A stretch of DNA of 64,000 nt from Bacteroidales bacterium (GTDB lineage Bacteria > Bacteroidota > Bacteroidia > Bacteroidales > GCA-2748055): the NCBI GenBank assembly GCA_016936975.1, contig JAFGWU010000096.1, positions 1 through 64,000 on the forward strand. Reading direction: 5' to 3'. The notes below the pieces were generated by a model. It saw only the letters and a list, made by a program, of their open reading frames with translations. It did not search any database and had not been told where the DNA came from. Below, piece by piece: positions 35,133 to 43,630 of the stretch. Position numbers and translations under genes: made by a program. Positions within the stretch are counted from its first letter, which is position 1; each line of letters starts with the position of its first letter.

Positions 35133-36338
35133 TTACTGAACCGGGTTTACTATTGCTTCCAGTTCCGCTATACGCAGTTCACAAATGTCCATCCTGTTTT
35201 TCAGATAATCCCTTTCATCCTTTTCATAGTCGACTCCGGAACCAGCATAGATATACCCTGTGGCCAGCGAAGCGGCAGTCAGCAGACATACCTCTCCGCA
35301 GAATTTACCTGTATTTTTAGCCCTGATCTTATTCAATGCGTTTCTGTACTTTTCAAGCGCCATGTTATAGATGTTCAGGCTGTTCTGATAGAGACCCGGT
35401 TGCTCTTCCGGATCTGCAAGCTCTGCACTCATTGAATAGATGAAGGCTGTGACATAGCATTCATCATGAATGTTGCAATTCATCGGATTTTTGGCGCCTT
35501 TCAACAGCAGTTTTTTTACAAAGTCAGCATTATCACGGAAGGCAGCCAGAACAATGGGTGTTTTGCCTTCAGCCGGTACATCAACCTCCACATCTTGCTC
35601 AATCAGACGGTTGAAGATAACGGAATCATTATTTTCAACCGCATAGAAAACAGGGGTATAATGTGCGGAATCCTTAACAAGAAGATTTACTCCAAGGTCC
35701 ATCAGTCGGCCTGAGACGGCTCTTCTGTCATTTTTCAGAGCAAACAGGAAGGGTGTATTGCCATAAACATCGGGCCGGTCGTAATCAAGCCCGAGTTGAA
35801 TGAGTTCCTCCACCATATCAATACATCCCGATTGGGCGGCCAGGTGGATGGGCCCTTCCTCATAAGCGGTAACTTTTTTATAATCCGCTCCCTTGTCCAT
35901 CAGGTATTTCGATATTTCCGGACATTTAAACAGAAGTGAGAAATGATAAGGGGTATAGAGATCCGAGTTGGCCTGGTCAATATTCGCACCGTGATCAACC
36001 AGGCGATATATGATATTCAGACTGCTCGAATTTTCTATCGCATAATGAAGGCATCCGTTGTCTCTGCTATCTTTCATGTGGATATCGGCACCGGAGGTGA
36101 TGAGGACATCAGCGATAGCTACCCGGTCTTTTTCAAGGGCGAATAACAGAGGTGTCTTTCCAGCATTATTTGTTGCGTTTATATTTTTTCCTCTATTAAT
36201 CAATTTCGTAATCTTATCGGGTCTGTTTGCATTGATGAATTTGGCGTATTTGTTGAAATCCTTATCAGTTTGGCCCGGAAGCACGGGATTGAGCAGTGTC
36301 AGGATAAGCAGTGAAAGAATAATTTGTTGAGATTTCAT
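35133..36338 (-). CDS. Exported ankyrin-repeat protein (first gene of cluster 1)
   Basis: A signal peptide (MKSQQIILSLLILTLLNPVLPGQ) is followed by about eight ankyrin repeats, for example NNAGKTPLLFALEKDRVAIA, DNGCLHYAIENSSSLNIIYR, DVYGNTPFLFALKNDRRAVS and EGKTPIVLAAFRDNADFVKK (residues about 35-285). A helical C-terminal part has NMALEKYRNALNKIRAK, a cysteine pair region CGEVCLLTAASLATGYIYAG that may be membrane-associated, and a final coiled coil. Ankyrin repeats bind proteins, and here would act in the periplasm. Four genes follow within 30 bases or with overlaps, so it likely heads the operon 36338-32258. Confidence 0.82.
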   Translation of the reverse strand: MKSQQIILSLLILTLLNPVLPGQTDKDFNKYAKFINANRPDKITKLINRGKNINATNNAGKTPLLFALEKDRVAIADVLITSGADIHMKDSRDNGCLHYAIENSSSLNIIYRLVDHGANIDQANSDLYTPYHFSLLFKCPEISKYLMDKGADYKKVTAYEEGPIHLAAQSGCIDMVEELIQLGLDYDRPDVYGNTPFLFALKNDRRAVSGRLMDLGVNLLVKDSAHYTPVFYAVENNDSVIFNRLIEQDVEVDVPAEGKTPIVLAAFRDNADFVKKLLLKGAKNPMNCNIHDECYVTAFIYSMSAELADPEEQPGLYQNSLNIYNMALEKYRNALNKIRAKNTGKFCGEVCLLTAASLATGYIYAGSGVDYEKDERDYLKNRMDICELRIAELEAIVNPVQ

Positions 36339-36699
36339 TTTATCAGGGTTTTAATTAATAATAAGCCGGGAAGCAAACCAGAATCGATTTAGATAATATC
36401 TCGAAAGGGGACAGGAACATCGGCCAGCGAATATTTATCCTCTAACCTCAGCAAAAGAATGGGTATTCATAAAAATTGCTCTTTGCTTTATTAAAGAAAT
36501 TTAATAAATAGAAATATAATATCAAAATATAATCCCTTAATCCCGCATTTCGTCCTTCAGCTTTTTATAATATACAGAGCCGGGGCAATGTAACCTGGGA
36601 AAGATAGCAGAAATTATGTTTTTATCCAGTGTTCGGGCAAGCTGGAAGTAGCTTATCTGAAATAACTCTCAGACCAGGGTTCCGGCCAGAGCAGTCCAA
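36339..36699. other. 361-base intergenic region
   Basis: AT-rich sequence between the lipoprotein gene at 36700 and the ankyrin gene. It should contain the promoter of the cluster 1 operon on the - strand, but no clean TAnnTTTG element was found. The - strand has TATCTTTC near 36600, one base from the consensus but far from the start codon. No ORF or repeat was seen. Confidence 0.4.
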
Positions 36700-37938
36700 T
36701 CACTCAAACCCGATGTTATATACGTTCCCGATCAGGTCCTGGTAACCCACTTCAACGCTGATGAGCTGCGACAAAGGGATCGGTTCCGGCAGGGTGAAGT
36801 TATAAAGCTCCGCGTCGGTTATGGCTTCAGGATTTTCCCAGAGCCTGCCTATCTGGCACAGGAGATCATTATATCCGTGAAGCCAGACAGACGCCTGGAC
36901 CACGAAATTTCCGGTGTTTACCGGTTCATTGTTCATGTCCACATACTCAACGGACACGGAAGTGATTTCATCTTTCTCATTGGTATGAACCGTGGGTAAT
37001 GCCAGGATCAAAAAATGTTTTGCACTGATATTGGAATAATTCAACGTATAATTCTTATTATCCATCGTAACAGTATAGGTCCCCTTTGCAAAAGGCAGAA
37101 AAGCCGACCCGTAAGGAAATCCGGGAGCAGCCTGCACCTCTCTGATAAAAAAGGTGATAAAACAATCGGGTCCCGTGGCATAGTGATGCTGACGGATATC
37201 CGTGTAGGGCGCCGATTCCGGACCTGTCAGCAGGATGTTCGGATCCTCCGGAATCAGGGCTTTGTTACCTGCAATACGCATGGTGTAATTGATGAAAATG
37301 CTGAAAGTATCGATCACTTCAGGAGGAGTATCATTCAATCCGTAGTCGCCGCAATAAATGCCGAAAATCGTACTGATATTAAACTCCTTTTTGTCCAGGA
37401 GATCCACCAGCCCGTCGTTGTCGGCATCGATGTTCTTGGAGAGGGCTTCGTAATAAGCACCCAGTTCACGATACCGGTCGATCTCTTCATCGCTGAGGTT
37501 AATCTCGTCACCAACGGGGTCATTGGCCGGGATGACGGTCGTCCCTTCCAGCGTCAGGATGCTGAGGTCGATAACTGTTTTATCCCCATCCTTCAGGCTT
37601 ACCAGGGGCAGGACATTCAGACCGCCTGCGCTGAGGCAACCGATGTACCGGTTCTGATCATCCAGGAACGCGATTGCCGGTGCAGTGCCGGCCACAGCTT
37701 TCGCAGTGAAGGCACTGTCCTTGATATCAAACAATTCGTAACCGCTGGAGTTGAAAACCAGCACTTTGGTTGCATCCGACAGCAATAATCCCTCCGCGGC
37801 TTTTATGCCGGCACTTTTTTCCCGGGTTTTCGGGATGAGGCCCTTTATAACAATCTTTTGATTCACCAGGGAATCATCGAATTTGCTGCAGCTTACCATT
37901 ACAAAAGCAATCCCCAGCATTAAAACCAGCTTCTTCAT
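36700..37938 (-). CDS. Lipoprotein of unknown function
   Basis: The start at 37938 gives MKKLVLMLGIAFVMVSCSK with lipobox VSC; ATGs at 37941 and 37962 are in frame and less likely. Residues about 20-190 include beta-rich segments and DADNDGLVDLLDKKEF, a calcium-binding loop resembling thrombospondin-type-3 repeats. The second half (about 200-412) has HHYATGPDCFITFFIREVQA and a beta-rich end. I recognise no family. It is on the same strand as cluster 1 but 361 bases downstream in the upstream direction, so it is a separate unit. Confidence 0.6.
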   Translation of the reverse strand: MKKLVLMLGIAFVMVSCSKFDDSLVNQKIVIKGLIPKTREKSAGIKAAEGLLLSDATKVLVFNSSGYELFDIKDSAFTAKAVAGTAPAIAFLDDQNRYIGCLSAGGLNVLPLVSLKDGDKTVIDLSILTLEGTTVIPANDPVGDEINLSDEEIDRYRELGAYYEALSKNIDADNDGLVDLLDKKEFNISTIFGIYCGDYGLNDTPPEVIDTFSIFINYTMRIAGNKALIPEDPNILLTGPESAPYTDIRQHHYATGPDCFITFFIREVQAAPGFPYGSAFLPFAKGTYTVTMDNKNYTLNYSNISAKHFLILALPTVHTNEKDEITSVSVEYVDMNNEPVNTGNFVVQASVWLHGYNDLLCQIGRLWENPEAITDAELYNFTLPEPIPLSQLISVEVGYQDLIGNVYNIGFE

Positions 37939-38251
37939 CATTCGTTTTATATTTTCTGCCAATTTATCTATTTTAATAACTGCTGATTACAAATTGCCGC
38001 AATGTTATTAACAGGCCTGTAGCATTAAAACATAAAAGCGTACTGGCGAAAAGTGCGGATTAAGCGAGTACAATTAAACCAGATAATTAATAGATGATTT
38101 CCGCCCTTGGCGAAGAGCTTCAGGTTTCTTGCAGTGGCGAGGAGCATCAACAGGCTCTCTGCAGGGAATTAAATATTTTACATACCGGATCATGGTATAT
38201 TGAAAAAGAATTACTATTTTCATCAAAAGTTATCTGGAAAAAACAGAATAT

Positions 38252-39418
38252 ATGAGAAAAAAGATCCTGTTGGGAACAGCCGCACTGGCACTGATCCTCT
38301 GTTCAAACGCTCAGGAACGGGTCGTTAAGGTTGATTTCGAGACGAACAGCTTTAAAAACACACCGTCGATTCCCTTTGACCAGCCCTTCATGCTCGAGGG
38401 AGAGGTTTACAGGGATGTAGAGTACGTCGAAGTGCTGGTCTTTAATGAAAATTCGTCCAAAGAGCTCTATTCCTACTCCTGGAACAGGGAAGACAAAAAT
38501 CTGTCGGAGACCTTCAGCCTGGTTATCCCGGGTGTGCTGAAATCAAACAGCAAATATGACTTCCAGGTGATCACCTATAAGCTGATGTCGGCTGCCCAGA
38601 AGGAGAGCCTGATGAAAAATATGAATAAGCTGGTGTCATTCTACCTTTATAACAATTTTCAGTTTGACGGAAAAAGCGTGTCGGTCAATAATCCAAAACA
38701 GGTTTACAAAGGATTGAAAGATCTGATTGATGAGGCCCTTCAATACCAGGAATCGAAAAACAATATCGGCTATGGAGCACCCAGTGCGCTGGTACTCGAC
38801 GAGCTGGAGAAACAGAGTGAATTCCGGTTTAAGACCTTTCTGCGCAGAACCGGGACCCGGGAGCGTGACACTCTTGCCGCGGAACTGATCGGCCGGAAGG
38901 TGGAGCACCTGACCAACCTCATACTTGTCGAGCTGACACCCTATTTCAATTCTGCCCTGGTACAGCACCACCGGAGCGTGACCATTAAATCGGTGCCCAC
39001 AGATAAGGAGCCGTTCAGCCTCCCGGTGAATGCCGGGATGTATGCATGGAACAAAAATGTGCGCATCGACAACGCTTCGGTGCACAATACCAATTTCACA
39101 CCCGGACTGGGCTTCAGCATTCCCTTTGCCAATAAGAGCACCCTGATGGCACGATCGAAACTGTTCGATTCATTCGGATATTCCATGGGCGTGCTGGTTA
39201 GTCCGGTAAGGGATGCCGGGGGAACTGAGTTTGTCACACCTGGGATAAACCTTCCGGTTTATGCCGGATTGGGATTGCGGCTGTTCAAGGTCGTCCGGTT
39301 CAATGCGGGTGTGCTGGTGTTGGGAGAGAAGGGCCTTCAGGATTTTAACGGATTAACCGTGATCCCGACTGCAGGACTGGCATTAGAATTAAATTTATGG
39401 ATGGGTATAAAAAGATAG
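38252..39418 (+). CDS. Exported protein of unknown function, partner of OmpA-like lipoprotein
   Basis: A signal peptide (MRKKILLGTAALALILCSNA) is followed by a beta-sandwich-like region with FMLEGEVYRDVEYVEVLVFN, a helical middle (about 120-230) and a beta-rich C-terminal part with NVRIDNASVHNTNFTPGLGF, GYSMGVLVSPV and VIPTAGLALELNLWMG, which suggests a small barrel at the end. The stop codon overlaps the start of the OmpA-like lipoprotein gene by 22 bases, so the two are made together. Gene pairs of this sort may form a cell-envelope complex, but there is no direct evidence. No known family was recognised. Confidence 0.6.
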   Translation: MRKKILLGTAALALILCSNAQERVVKVDFETNSFKNTPSIPFDQPFMLEGEVYRDVEYVEVLVFNENSSKELYSYSWNREDKNLSETFSLVIPGVLKSNSKYDFQVITYKLMSAAQKESLMKNMNKLVSFYLYNNFQFDGKSVSVNNPKQVYKGLKDLIDEALQYQESKNNIGYGAPSALVLDELEKQSEFRFKTFLRRTGTRERDTLAAELIGRKVEHLTNLILVELTPYFNSALVQHHRSVTIKSVPTDKEPFSLPVNAGMYAWNKNVRIDNASVHNTNFTPGLGFSIPFANKSTLMARSKLFDSFGYSMGVLVSPVRDAGGTEFVTPGINLPVYAGLGLRLFKVVRFNAGVLVLGEKGLQDFNGLTVIPTAGLALELNLWMGIKR

Positions 39419-40668
39419 GCCATACCGGGCTTCTACTGCTCATCTTCCTGCTTTTGAATGCCTGCGGGATTCAGAAGCCGGCGGGTGTTTCCCTTTTCGA
39501 AACGGTTCCTTCCGAGACGCCTATGGATGAACCGGCTGGAGAAGAGGAAGGTGTGCTTCTGCCCGGGGAAGGCATGTTTGCCCGGGAACCGGCAGACCAG
39601 ATCCCTCCGCCGGATCAGGCTGATGCCGGACCCGCTGTTCCGCACTTATCAGCACTGAACGAAACGATCGACCGGGTCATTGCCAACCAGGAAGTTCTGA
39701 TCGCACGGACCGATGCGATTGAGCATGCCCTGAGCCGGATGGAAGTTCAAAAGGAGGAACGAAAAACTGTAGTGATGGATACAGGGGTGGTGATGAAGGA
39801 GCGGGCGGTCCCGGATACCGTGTTTATTGTGAAGGAGGTCGAATTACAGGATACGATGGTGGTGATGAAGGAGCGGGCGGTCCCGGATACCGTGTTTATT
39901 GTGAAGGAGGTCGAAGTACAGGATACGCGGGTGGTGATGACGAAGGAGCGGGCGGTCCCGGATACCGTGTTTATTGTGAAGGAGGTCGAATTACAGGATA
40001 CGGGGGTGGTGATGAAGGAGCGGGCGGTCCCGGATACCGTGTTTATTGTGAAGGAGATCGAATTACAGGATACGGGGGTGGTGATGACGAAGGAGCGGCC
40101 GGTCACGGATACGGTATTTGTGGTTAGGGAAAAAGTGATACGGGAGAGGGACACCGTTTTTATCATCAGGGAAGTCCCGGTTCCCGATACCGCGCAAATG
40201 CGGAAGAGCCTTCGTGATGGTAAGGTCCTCCGGGAATTATCCGGAAAACTGAAGGTCCGATCCGACAGCCTTCGTATCCTGAAGGAAGACCTGGTTCAAT
40301 TGGAGCGGGATTTAATGCAACCCGGACAGATGGTATTGCCGGATACCCTGTTTTTCACGCTTTATTACGATTCCGATTCATTTGAAGCCCGGAACAGAGA
40401 AGAGATCATGCAGGATATCCGTGATGTGACACAGCATAAAAAAGTCGTGCGGATTTTTGTGAGCGGGTACACCGACAGCCGGGGAACGCCGGAGGTCAAC
40501 CTGGTCATATCCAACCGGAGGGTCCTGGCGGTGAGCGATCAATTAAGGGAATTGGGAATCGACCGGCGGCTCATTTACAACCAGCATTTCGGGGATGCCT
40601 ATGCATCCGAACTGCCGCTGGATACCGACCGGCGGGTCGATATAGTCATCCTCGCCGAAGATCTCTGA
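39397..40668 (+). CDS. OmpA-family lipoprotein with 24-residue tandem repeats
   Basis: A lipoprotein signal ends at LNAC (Cys23). A low-complexity acidic/proline region and a short coiled coil (about 85-115) lead to tandem repeats of DTGVVMKERAVPDTVFIVKE plus V/I-E-x-Q (residues 128 to about 250). A second coiled coil follows, then an OmpA peptidoglycan-binding domain (about 310-420) with YYDSDSFEARN, GYTDSRGTPEVNLVISNRR and DTDRRVDIVI, including the conserved Asp and Arg that bind diaminopimelate. It should bridge the outer membrane and peptidoglycan, with the repeats as a spacer whose length could vary. It overlaps the upstream gene by 22 bases. Confidence 0.85.
   Translation: MDGYKKIGHTGLLLLIFLLLNACGIQKPAGVSLFETVPSETPMDEPAGEEEGVLLPGEGMFAREPADQIPPPDQADAGPAVPHLSALNETIDRVIANQEVLIARTDAIEHALSRMEVQKEERKTVVMDTGVVMKERAVPDTVFIVKEVELQDTMVVMKERAVPDTVFIVKEVEVQDTRVVMTKERAVPDTVFIVKEVELQDTGVVMKERAVPDTVFIVKEIELQDTGVVMTKERPVTDTVFVVREKVIRERDTVFIIREVPVPDTAQMRKSLRDGKVLRELSGKLKVRSDSLRILKEDLVQLERDLMQPGQMVLPDTLFFTLYYDSDSFEARNREEIMQDIRDVTQHKKVVRIFVSGYTDSRGTPEVNLVISNRRVLAVSDQLRELGIDRRLIYNQHFGDAYASELPLDTDRRVDIVILAEDL
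39778..40140 (+). repeat. 72-base in-frame tandem repeat
   Basis: Five units of 72 or 75 bases begin at 39778, 39850, 39922, 39997 and 40069. The first four are nearly identical in DNA (GGAGCGGGCGGTCCCGGATA in each); the fifth is diverged. The extra 3 bases in units 3 and 5 insert one Thr (VVMTKER). Near identity at DNA level suggests recent duplication or conversion. Confidence 0.9.
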
Positions 40669-40717
40669 GCAATCAGACTGTCAAACAGTGAACCGGCCGC
40701 TGTCGGTTGACATCCTT

Positions 40718-41287
40718 CTACCTGTCCAGCAATCCCGGGAAATTGAAAAGATCCATCTGCTTCTTTCTCAACCTGATGAGGTCCCTTAGCTCAATGGCCA
40801 TATTTGCATTGACCTGCCGGGCCATGGGGAGGACATATTCTTCGGTTTGCCGGATGTAATCGCGCATCTTTTTCCTGGGGTACTGATCCCTGTGAAGGTC
40901 GGTAAGATTGCTGATGCGGTCGGCAACCTTCAGCAGTTTTGCATTATGGGAGCCTCTTTCGAGTATCCCTTTCAGGAACTCGTTCTTGTCTATCCCGCAT
41001 GGACGGGTCACCTCCAGCACCAGGTCCACCACCTGGTTGGCCTGACTGTCGATGCTTCGCAGTTCCTGTTCACTGGTTTCCGGGATATCCTCCAGGAGGT
41101 CGTGTATTACTGCGGCTTTCAGAAGGACATAATTATCGAAGAGCTTATAGTCGATCAGGATGGCCATTGTGGCGAGGGCATGGCGAAACTGGTTCCCGCC
41201 GACGTTTCTTTTTTTTCCGATCAGCGCCGTGGCTTTGATAATGTAGGGAGCCAGCACCAGGTTCCTCAGTTTCTCGGTATCACTCAT
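40718..41287 (-). CDS. HD-domain protein, SpoT-hydrolase-like
   Basis: The 189-residue cytoplasmic protein has the HD-domain pattern of (p)ppGpp hydrolases: His in NQFRHALATMAILIDY, the HD pair in AAVIHDLLEDIPET and the downstream Asp in LLKVADRISNLTDLH. It is only an HD domain without the RelA synthetase, TGS or ACT domains, so it resembles the small alarmone hydrolase (Mesh1-like) group. Alarmone hydrolysis is likely but other phosphodiester substrates are possible. It stands alone between the OmpA-like gene and the TIGR02757 gene, 52 bases from the latter. Confidence 0.8.
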   Translation of the reverse strand: MSDTEKLRNLVLAPYIIKATALIGKKRNVGGNQFRHALATMAILIDYKLFDNYVLLKAAVIHDLLEDIPETSEQELRSIDSQANQVVDLVLEVTRPCGIDKNEFLKGILERGSHNAKLLKVADRISNLTDLHRDQYPRKKMRDYIRQTEEYVLPMARQVNANMAIELRDLIRLRKKQMDLFNFPGLLDR

Positions 41288-41338
41288 GGGATCGCGTCTT
41301 TGAACAGGTATAAATTTAAAAAAAATCCGCTGTAATCC

Positions 41339-42109
41339 TTAAAAACGTTCATACATCCCCAGTCCGAACAGGGCAAAATCATATTTAACCGGGTCGGCCG
41401 GATCGAGCTTCCGTAAAAAGGCATCCAGCTCGCGGACGGCTGCAGCATCATTCTGACGGCGCTTTAGCAGACCCAGTCGCCAGGCAACCCGGCCGGAGTG
41501 TACGTCCAGGGGGCAGGATAAAAGGGAGGGGGAGATTGCCTTCCAGATGCCGAAATCGACCCCTGCATCGTCCCTTCGGACCATCCATCTCAGAAACATG
41601 TTGATCCTTTTGGCTGCCGAGCCGGCCAGCGGATCCGGCAGATGCTTGCGGGTACGCGGGAGATGGACACCGGTAAAGAATTCCCTTTTCAGCTGGTGAA
41701 TGGCATACTGAAGGCTGTCGTCGGTTTTGTATTCGCTGAAGATCCCTTCCAGCCCGTTCCTGTTCCGATACAGGTATTTCAATCCTTCAATGAAAGTCAG
41801 AAAATCGGTTGCATTAAAGGTCCTGTGAAAACATCCGTCGATCCCCTTCAAATGCGGATCCCGGTGGTTCATGATGAAATCGAAAGGAGAGCGGCCCATC
41901 ACCTCCATCATGCGCCCGGCACTCCTCAAAATTGAAACCCGGTTTCCCCATGAAATGATGGCTGTCAGGAATCCCGAAATCTCAATATCCTCCTTTAAAA
42001 CATATCGGTGCGGAATCCGGACAGGGTCGCATTCGATAAAGCCGGGGGAGTTGTAAAGAGCAACCTTTTCATCCAGAAAATCCCGCAGTTTTTTCAGTTT
42101 CTTATCCAT
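41339..42109 (-). CDS. TIGR02757/DUF2400 family protein
   Basis: The 256-residue protein has FIECDPVRIPHRYVLKEDIE, FLTAIISWGNRVSILRSAG, RHLPDPLAGSAAKRINMFLRWMVR-like sequence and CPLDVHSGRVAWRLGLLKRR with DFALFGLGM near the end. This is the conserved Bacteroidota family TIGR02757 (DUF2400), whose helical core resembles HhH-GPD DNA glycosylases with a PLD motif; biochemical activity is not established. The start at 42109 is preferred over the ATG at 42127 because the latter lies inside the probable -7 promoter element (42125-42132). Cytoplasmic. Confidence 0.85.
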   Translation of the reverse strand: MDKKLKKLRDFLDEKVALYNSPGFIECDPVRIPHRYVLKEDIEISGFLTAIISWGNRVSILRSAGRMMEVMGRSPFDFIMNHRDPHLKGIDGCFHRTFNATDFLTFIEGLKYLYRNRNGLEGIFSEYKTDDSLQYAIHQLKREFFTGVHLPRTRKHLPDPLAGSAAKRINMFLRWMVRRDDAGVDFGIWKAISPSLLSCPLDVHSGRVAWRLGLLKRRQNDAAAVRELDAFLRKLDPADPVKYDFALFGLGMYERF

Positions 42110-42124
42110 AATCTTCGTAACCGG

Positions 42125-42132
42125 CAAAGATA
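42125..42132 (-). promoter_or_regulatory. -7 promoter element for the TIGR02757 gene
   Basis: The - strand reads TATCTTTG, matching TAnnTTTG, 15 bases before the chosen start at 42109. This fixes the start choice and implies a leader of about 10 bases. Confidence 0.6.
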
Positions 42133-42234
42133 GGAATAAACATCAGGCTTCAGTCAACCTCCTTAAATCAGAATAACCGGAATTCAGCAGGTCAGAGCAG
42201 GCAGCACCTATCCAGCAGAAGGTGAAAAATTTTC

Positions 42235-42339
42235 TGGAAACGAACTTACAATGGTTGGAAACGAACTTACAATGGTTGGAAACGATCTTACAATGGCTGG
42301 AAACGACCTGACAATGATAAAATGCGATCTGACAATGAA
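42235..42339. repeat. 21-base tandem repeat in intergenic gap
   Basis: Five units of 21 bases: TGGAAACGAACTTACAATGGT twice exactly apart from position, then units with ATCTTACAATGGC and ACCTGACAATGAT, and a diverged AAAATGCGATCTGACAATGAA. Two + frames are open through the units, one reading GNELTMV repeats, but no start codon precedes them. The rest of the 390-base gap 42110-42499 holds the promoter at 42125 and no other feature. Confidence 0.85.
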
Positions 42340-42499
42340 GGCAAAATTCCTGGATTTTGCCAGGAAATCAGCATGATTTTAGGATAGCCGGGAAAACATA
42401 ATAATGCATGGGCCGACTCTGCAACCCGGACCCCGGTCCCGGATTCCCGGCAGGCGGAAGGGTGCCATTTCCCGGGAGTCAGGTCATCTGACAGCCCGT

Positions 42500-42805
42500 T
42501 TACACAATCACCACCGAATTCTCAGTTTGATATTCATTGACGGCATAGCGGTCGGCTGCAGTGTCATTTATCCATTCCGAACCGTTAAGGAGATACCTGA
42601 ATTGGTATTCCTTTCCCTTCTCCAGGTCGAGGATAACAGTAAAATCCCCGTTTTTGAGCATCTTCATGGGAGTGCCTTCCTGGTTCCAGTTATTGAAATC
42701 ACCGACCAGGTTAACCCTTTTGGCACGGTTAGCTTCACTTTTCGACAGCCTGAAAGTCACTTTGCAGGATGGTTTTTTTTCGAAATACTGTTTTTTTAGG
42801 CTCAT
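42500..42805 (-). CDS. Small CBM48/isoamylase early-set domain protein
   Basis: The 101-residue protein is a single CBM48-type beta-sandwich: CKVTFRLSKSEANRAKRVNL, VGDFNNWNQEGTPMKML, GDFTVILDLEKGKEYQFRYL and NGSEWINDTAADRYAVNEY. The tryptophans of VGDFNNWN and SEWIND match the starch- and glycogen-binding positions of AMPK-beta-like domains. Without a catalytic partner it probably binds glycogen or alpha-glucan in the cytoplasm, or serves as a binding subunit. No signal peptide. No neighbour with alpha-glucan function was found. Confidence 0.85.
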   Translation of the reverse strand: MSLKKQYFEKKPSCKVTFRLSKSEANRAKRVNLVGDFNNWNQEGTPMKMLKNGDFTVILDLEKGKEYQFRYLLNGSEWINDTAADRYAVNEYQTENSVVIV

Positions 42806-42950
42806 GATAATTGGTTTAAATTACTTCTTTTAACCCGACCCCTGTTTCCCTGCATTGCCAGGAATTGGTTTCGGACTGAGAACCTCATGATACAAATACA
42901 AACCGGTCTTAAATGGACCTCCATGTTCCAGTTCTCCCCGTTCCACAATA

Positions 42951-42984
42951 AATGATTTAAATCTGATTATAAATTTAAATCATT
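42951..42984. promoter_or_regulatory. Perfect inverted repeat AATGATTTAAAT
   Basis: AATGATTTAAAT (42951-42962) and its exact reverse complement ATTTAAATCATT (42973-42984) are separated by 10 bases. It may be an operator for a dimeric regulator or an AT-rich hairpin. It lies in the 315-base gap 42806-43120 upstream of the CBM48 gene; the rest of the gap shows nothing else. Confidence 0.45.
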
Positions 42985-43120
42985 CGTATTCATAAAACAA
43001 ACTCTGTTAAAAAATCACGGTTCCCTAATAACAGTTATGGAGCCATATTGTTTATGAACATCTTTCGTGAACACGGCCCGGTTATCCTAAAGTGTCCGGT
43101 AATCGCCGGTTGTATGGTTT

Positions 43121-43513
43121 TTATAAAGCCGTTCTTGCAATGGTAAACCCTTCCGGACGGGTCAGGTTACCGGTGTCCTCAGCAGTAATAATAATATCTT
43201 TGAACTTATAGGGTGTTACCGTCTTGAGCTCGGCAGAATTTGATTTGGTATTCAGCAGCTGGCCTATATTGATCAGCCCGTTATCGGTGTTTATCCAGAC
43301 AACATAAAATTTCTTCGGAGGATTGAGTCTTTCGGGGCCGGCCAGGTGCTTTGCCTTTATGGTGATCTCCGAATTTTCGTTCTTATCCTGTTTCTTTTTG
43401 GCAGTGATTTCTGCTGCAGGAAGGACATCTGATACAGGGAACTTGGCCGTTGTGGCACAGGATGCCAGGAACACGGCAATGACCCCGATTAAAAGGTTTC
43501 TTATCGTTTTCAT
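43121..43513 (-). CDS. Small lipoprotein of unknown function
   Basis: The 130-residue protein has a lipoprotein signal MKTIRNLLIGVIAVFLASC (lipobox LASC) and a C-terminal beta domain with SEITIKAKHLAGPERLNPPK, FYVVWINTDNGLINIGQLL and FKDIIITAEDTGNLTRPEG. The domain looks like an anti-sigma or DUF-type Ig-like fold with the motif YVVWI-T--G---ixQL as seen in small Bacteroidota lipoproteins. Function unknown. A TATATTTG element precedes it. Confidence 0.7.
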   Translation of the reverse strand: MKTIRNLLIGVIAVFLASCATTAKFPVSDVLPAAEITAKKKQDKNENSEITIKAKHLAGPERLNPPKKFYVVWINTDNGLINIGQLLNTKSNSAELKTVTPYKFKDIIITAEDTGNLTRPEGFTIARTAL

Positions 43514-43535
43514 TGTTCAGGTTTAAATATTTAAT

Positions 43536-43543
43536 CAAATATA
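43536..43543 (-). promoter_or_regulatory. -7 promoter element for the small lipoprotein gene
   Basis: The - strand reads TATATTTG, matching TAnnTTTG, 22 bases before the start codon at 43513. The -33 element is not clear. Confidence 0.5.
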
Positions 43544-43630
43544 TATCGTTTTTTGAAAACCGAAACGTTTTTTAACCGGGATTTTGTATCACCGTCACCC
43601 GAAGAAACAATCCATAGTCCCCAGTCCTAA

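Noticed and set aside
39747-40166. Antisense ORF with repeated TVSGTARSF units
   Set aside because: It is the reverse reading of the 72-base repeat of the OmpA-like gene.
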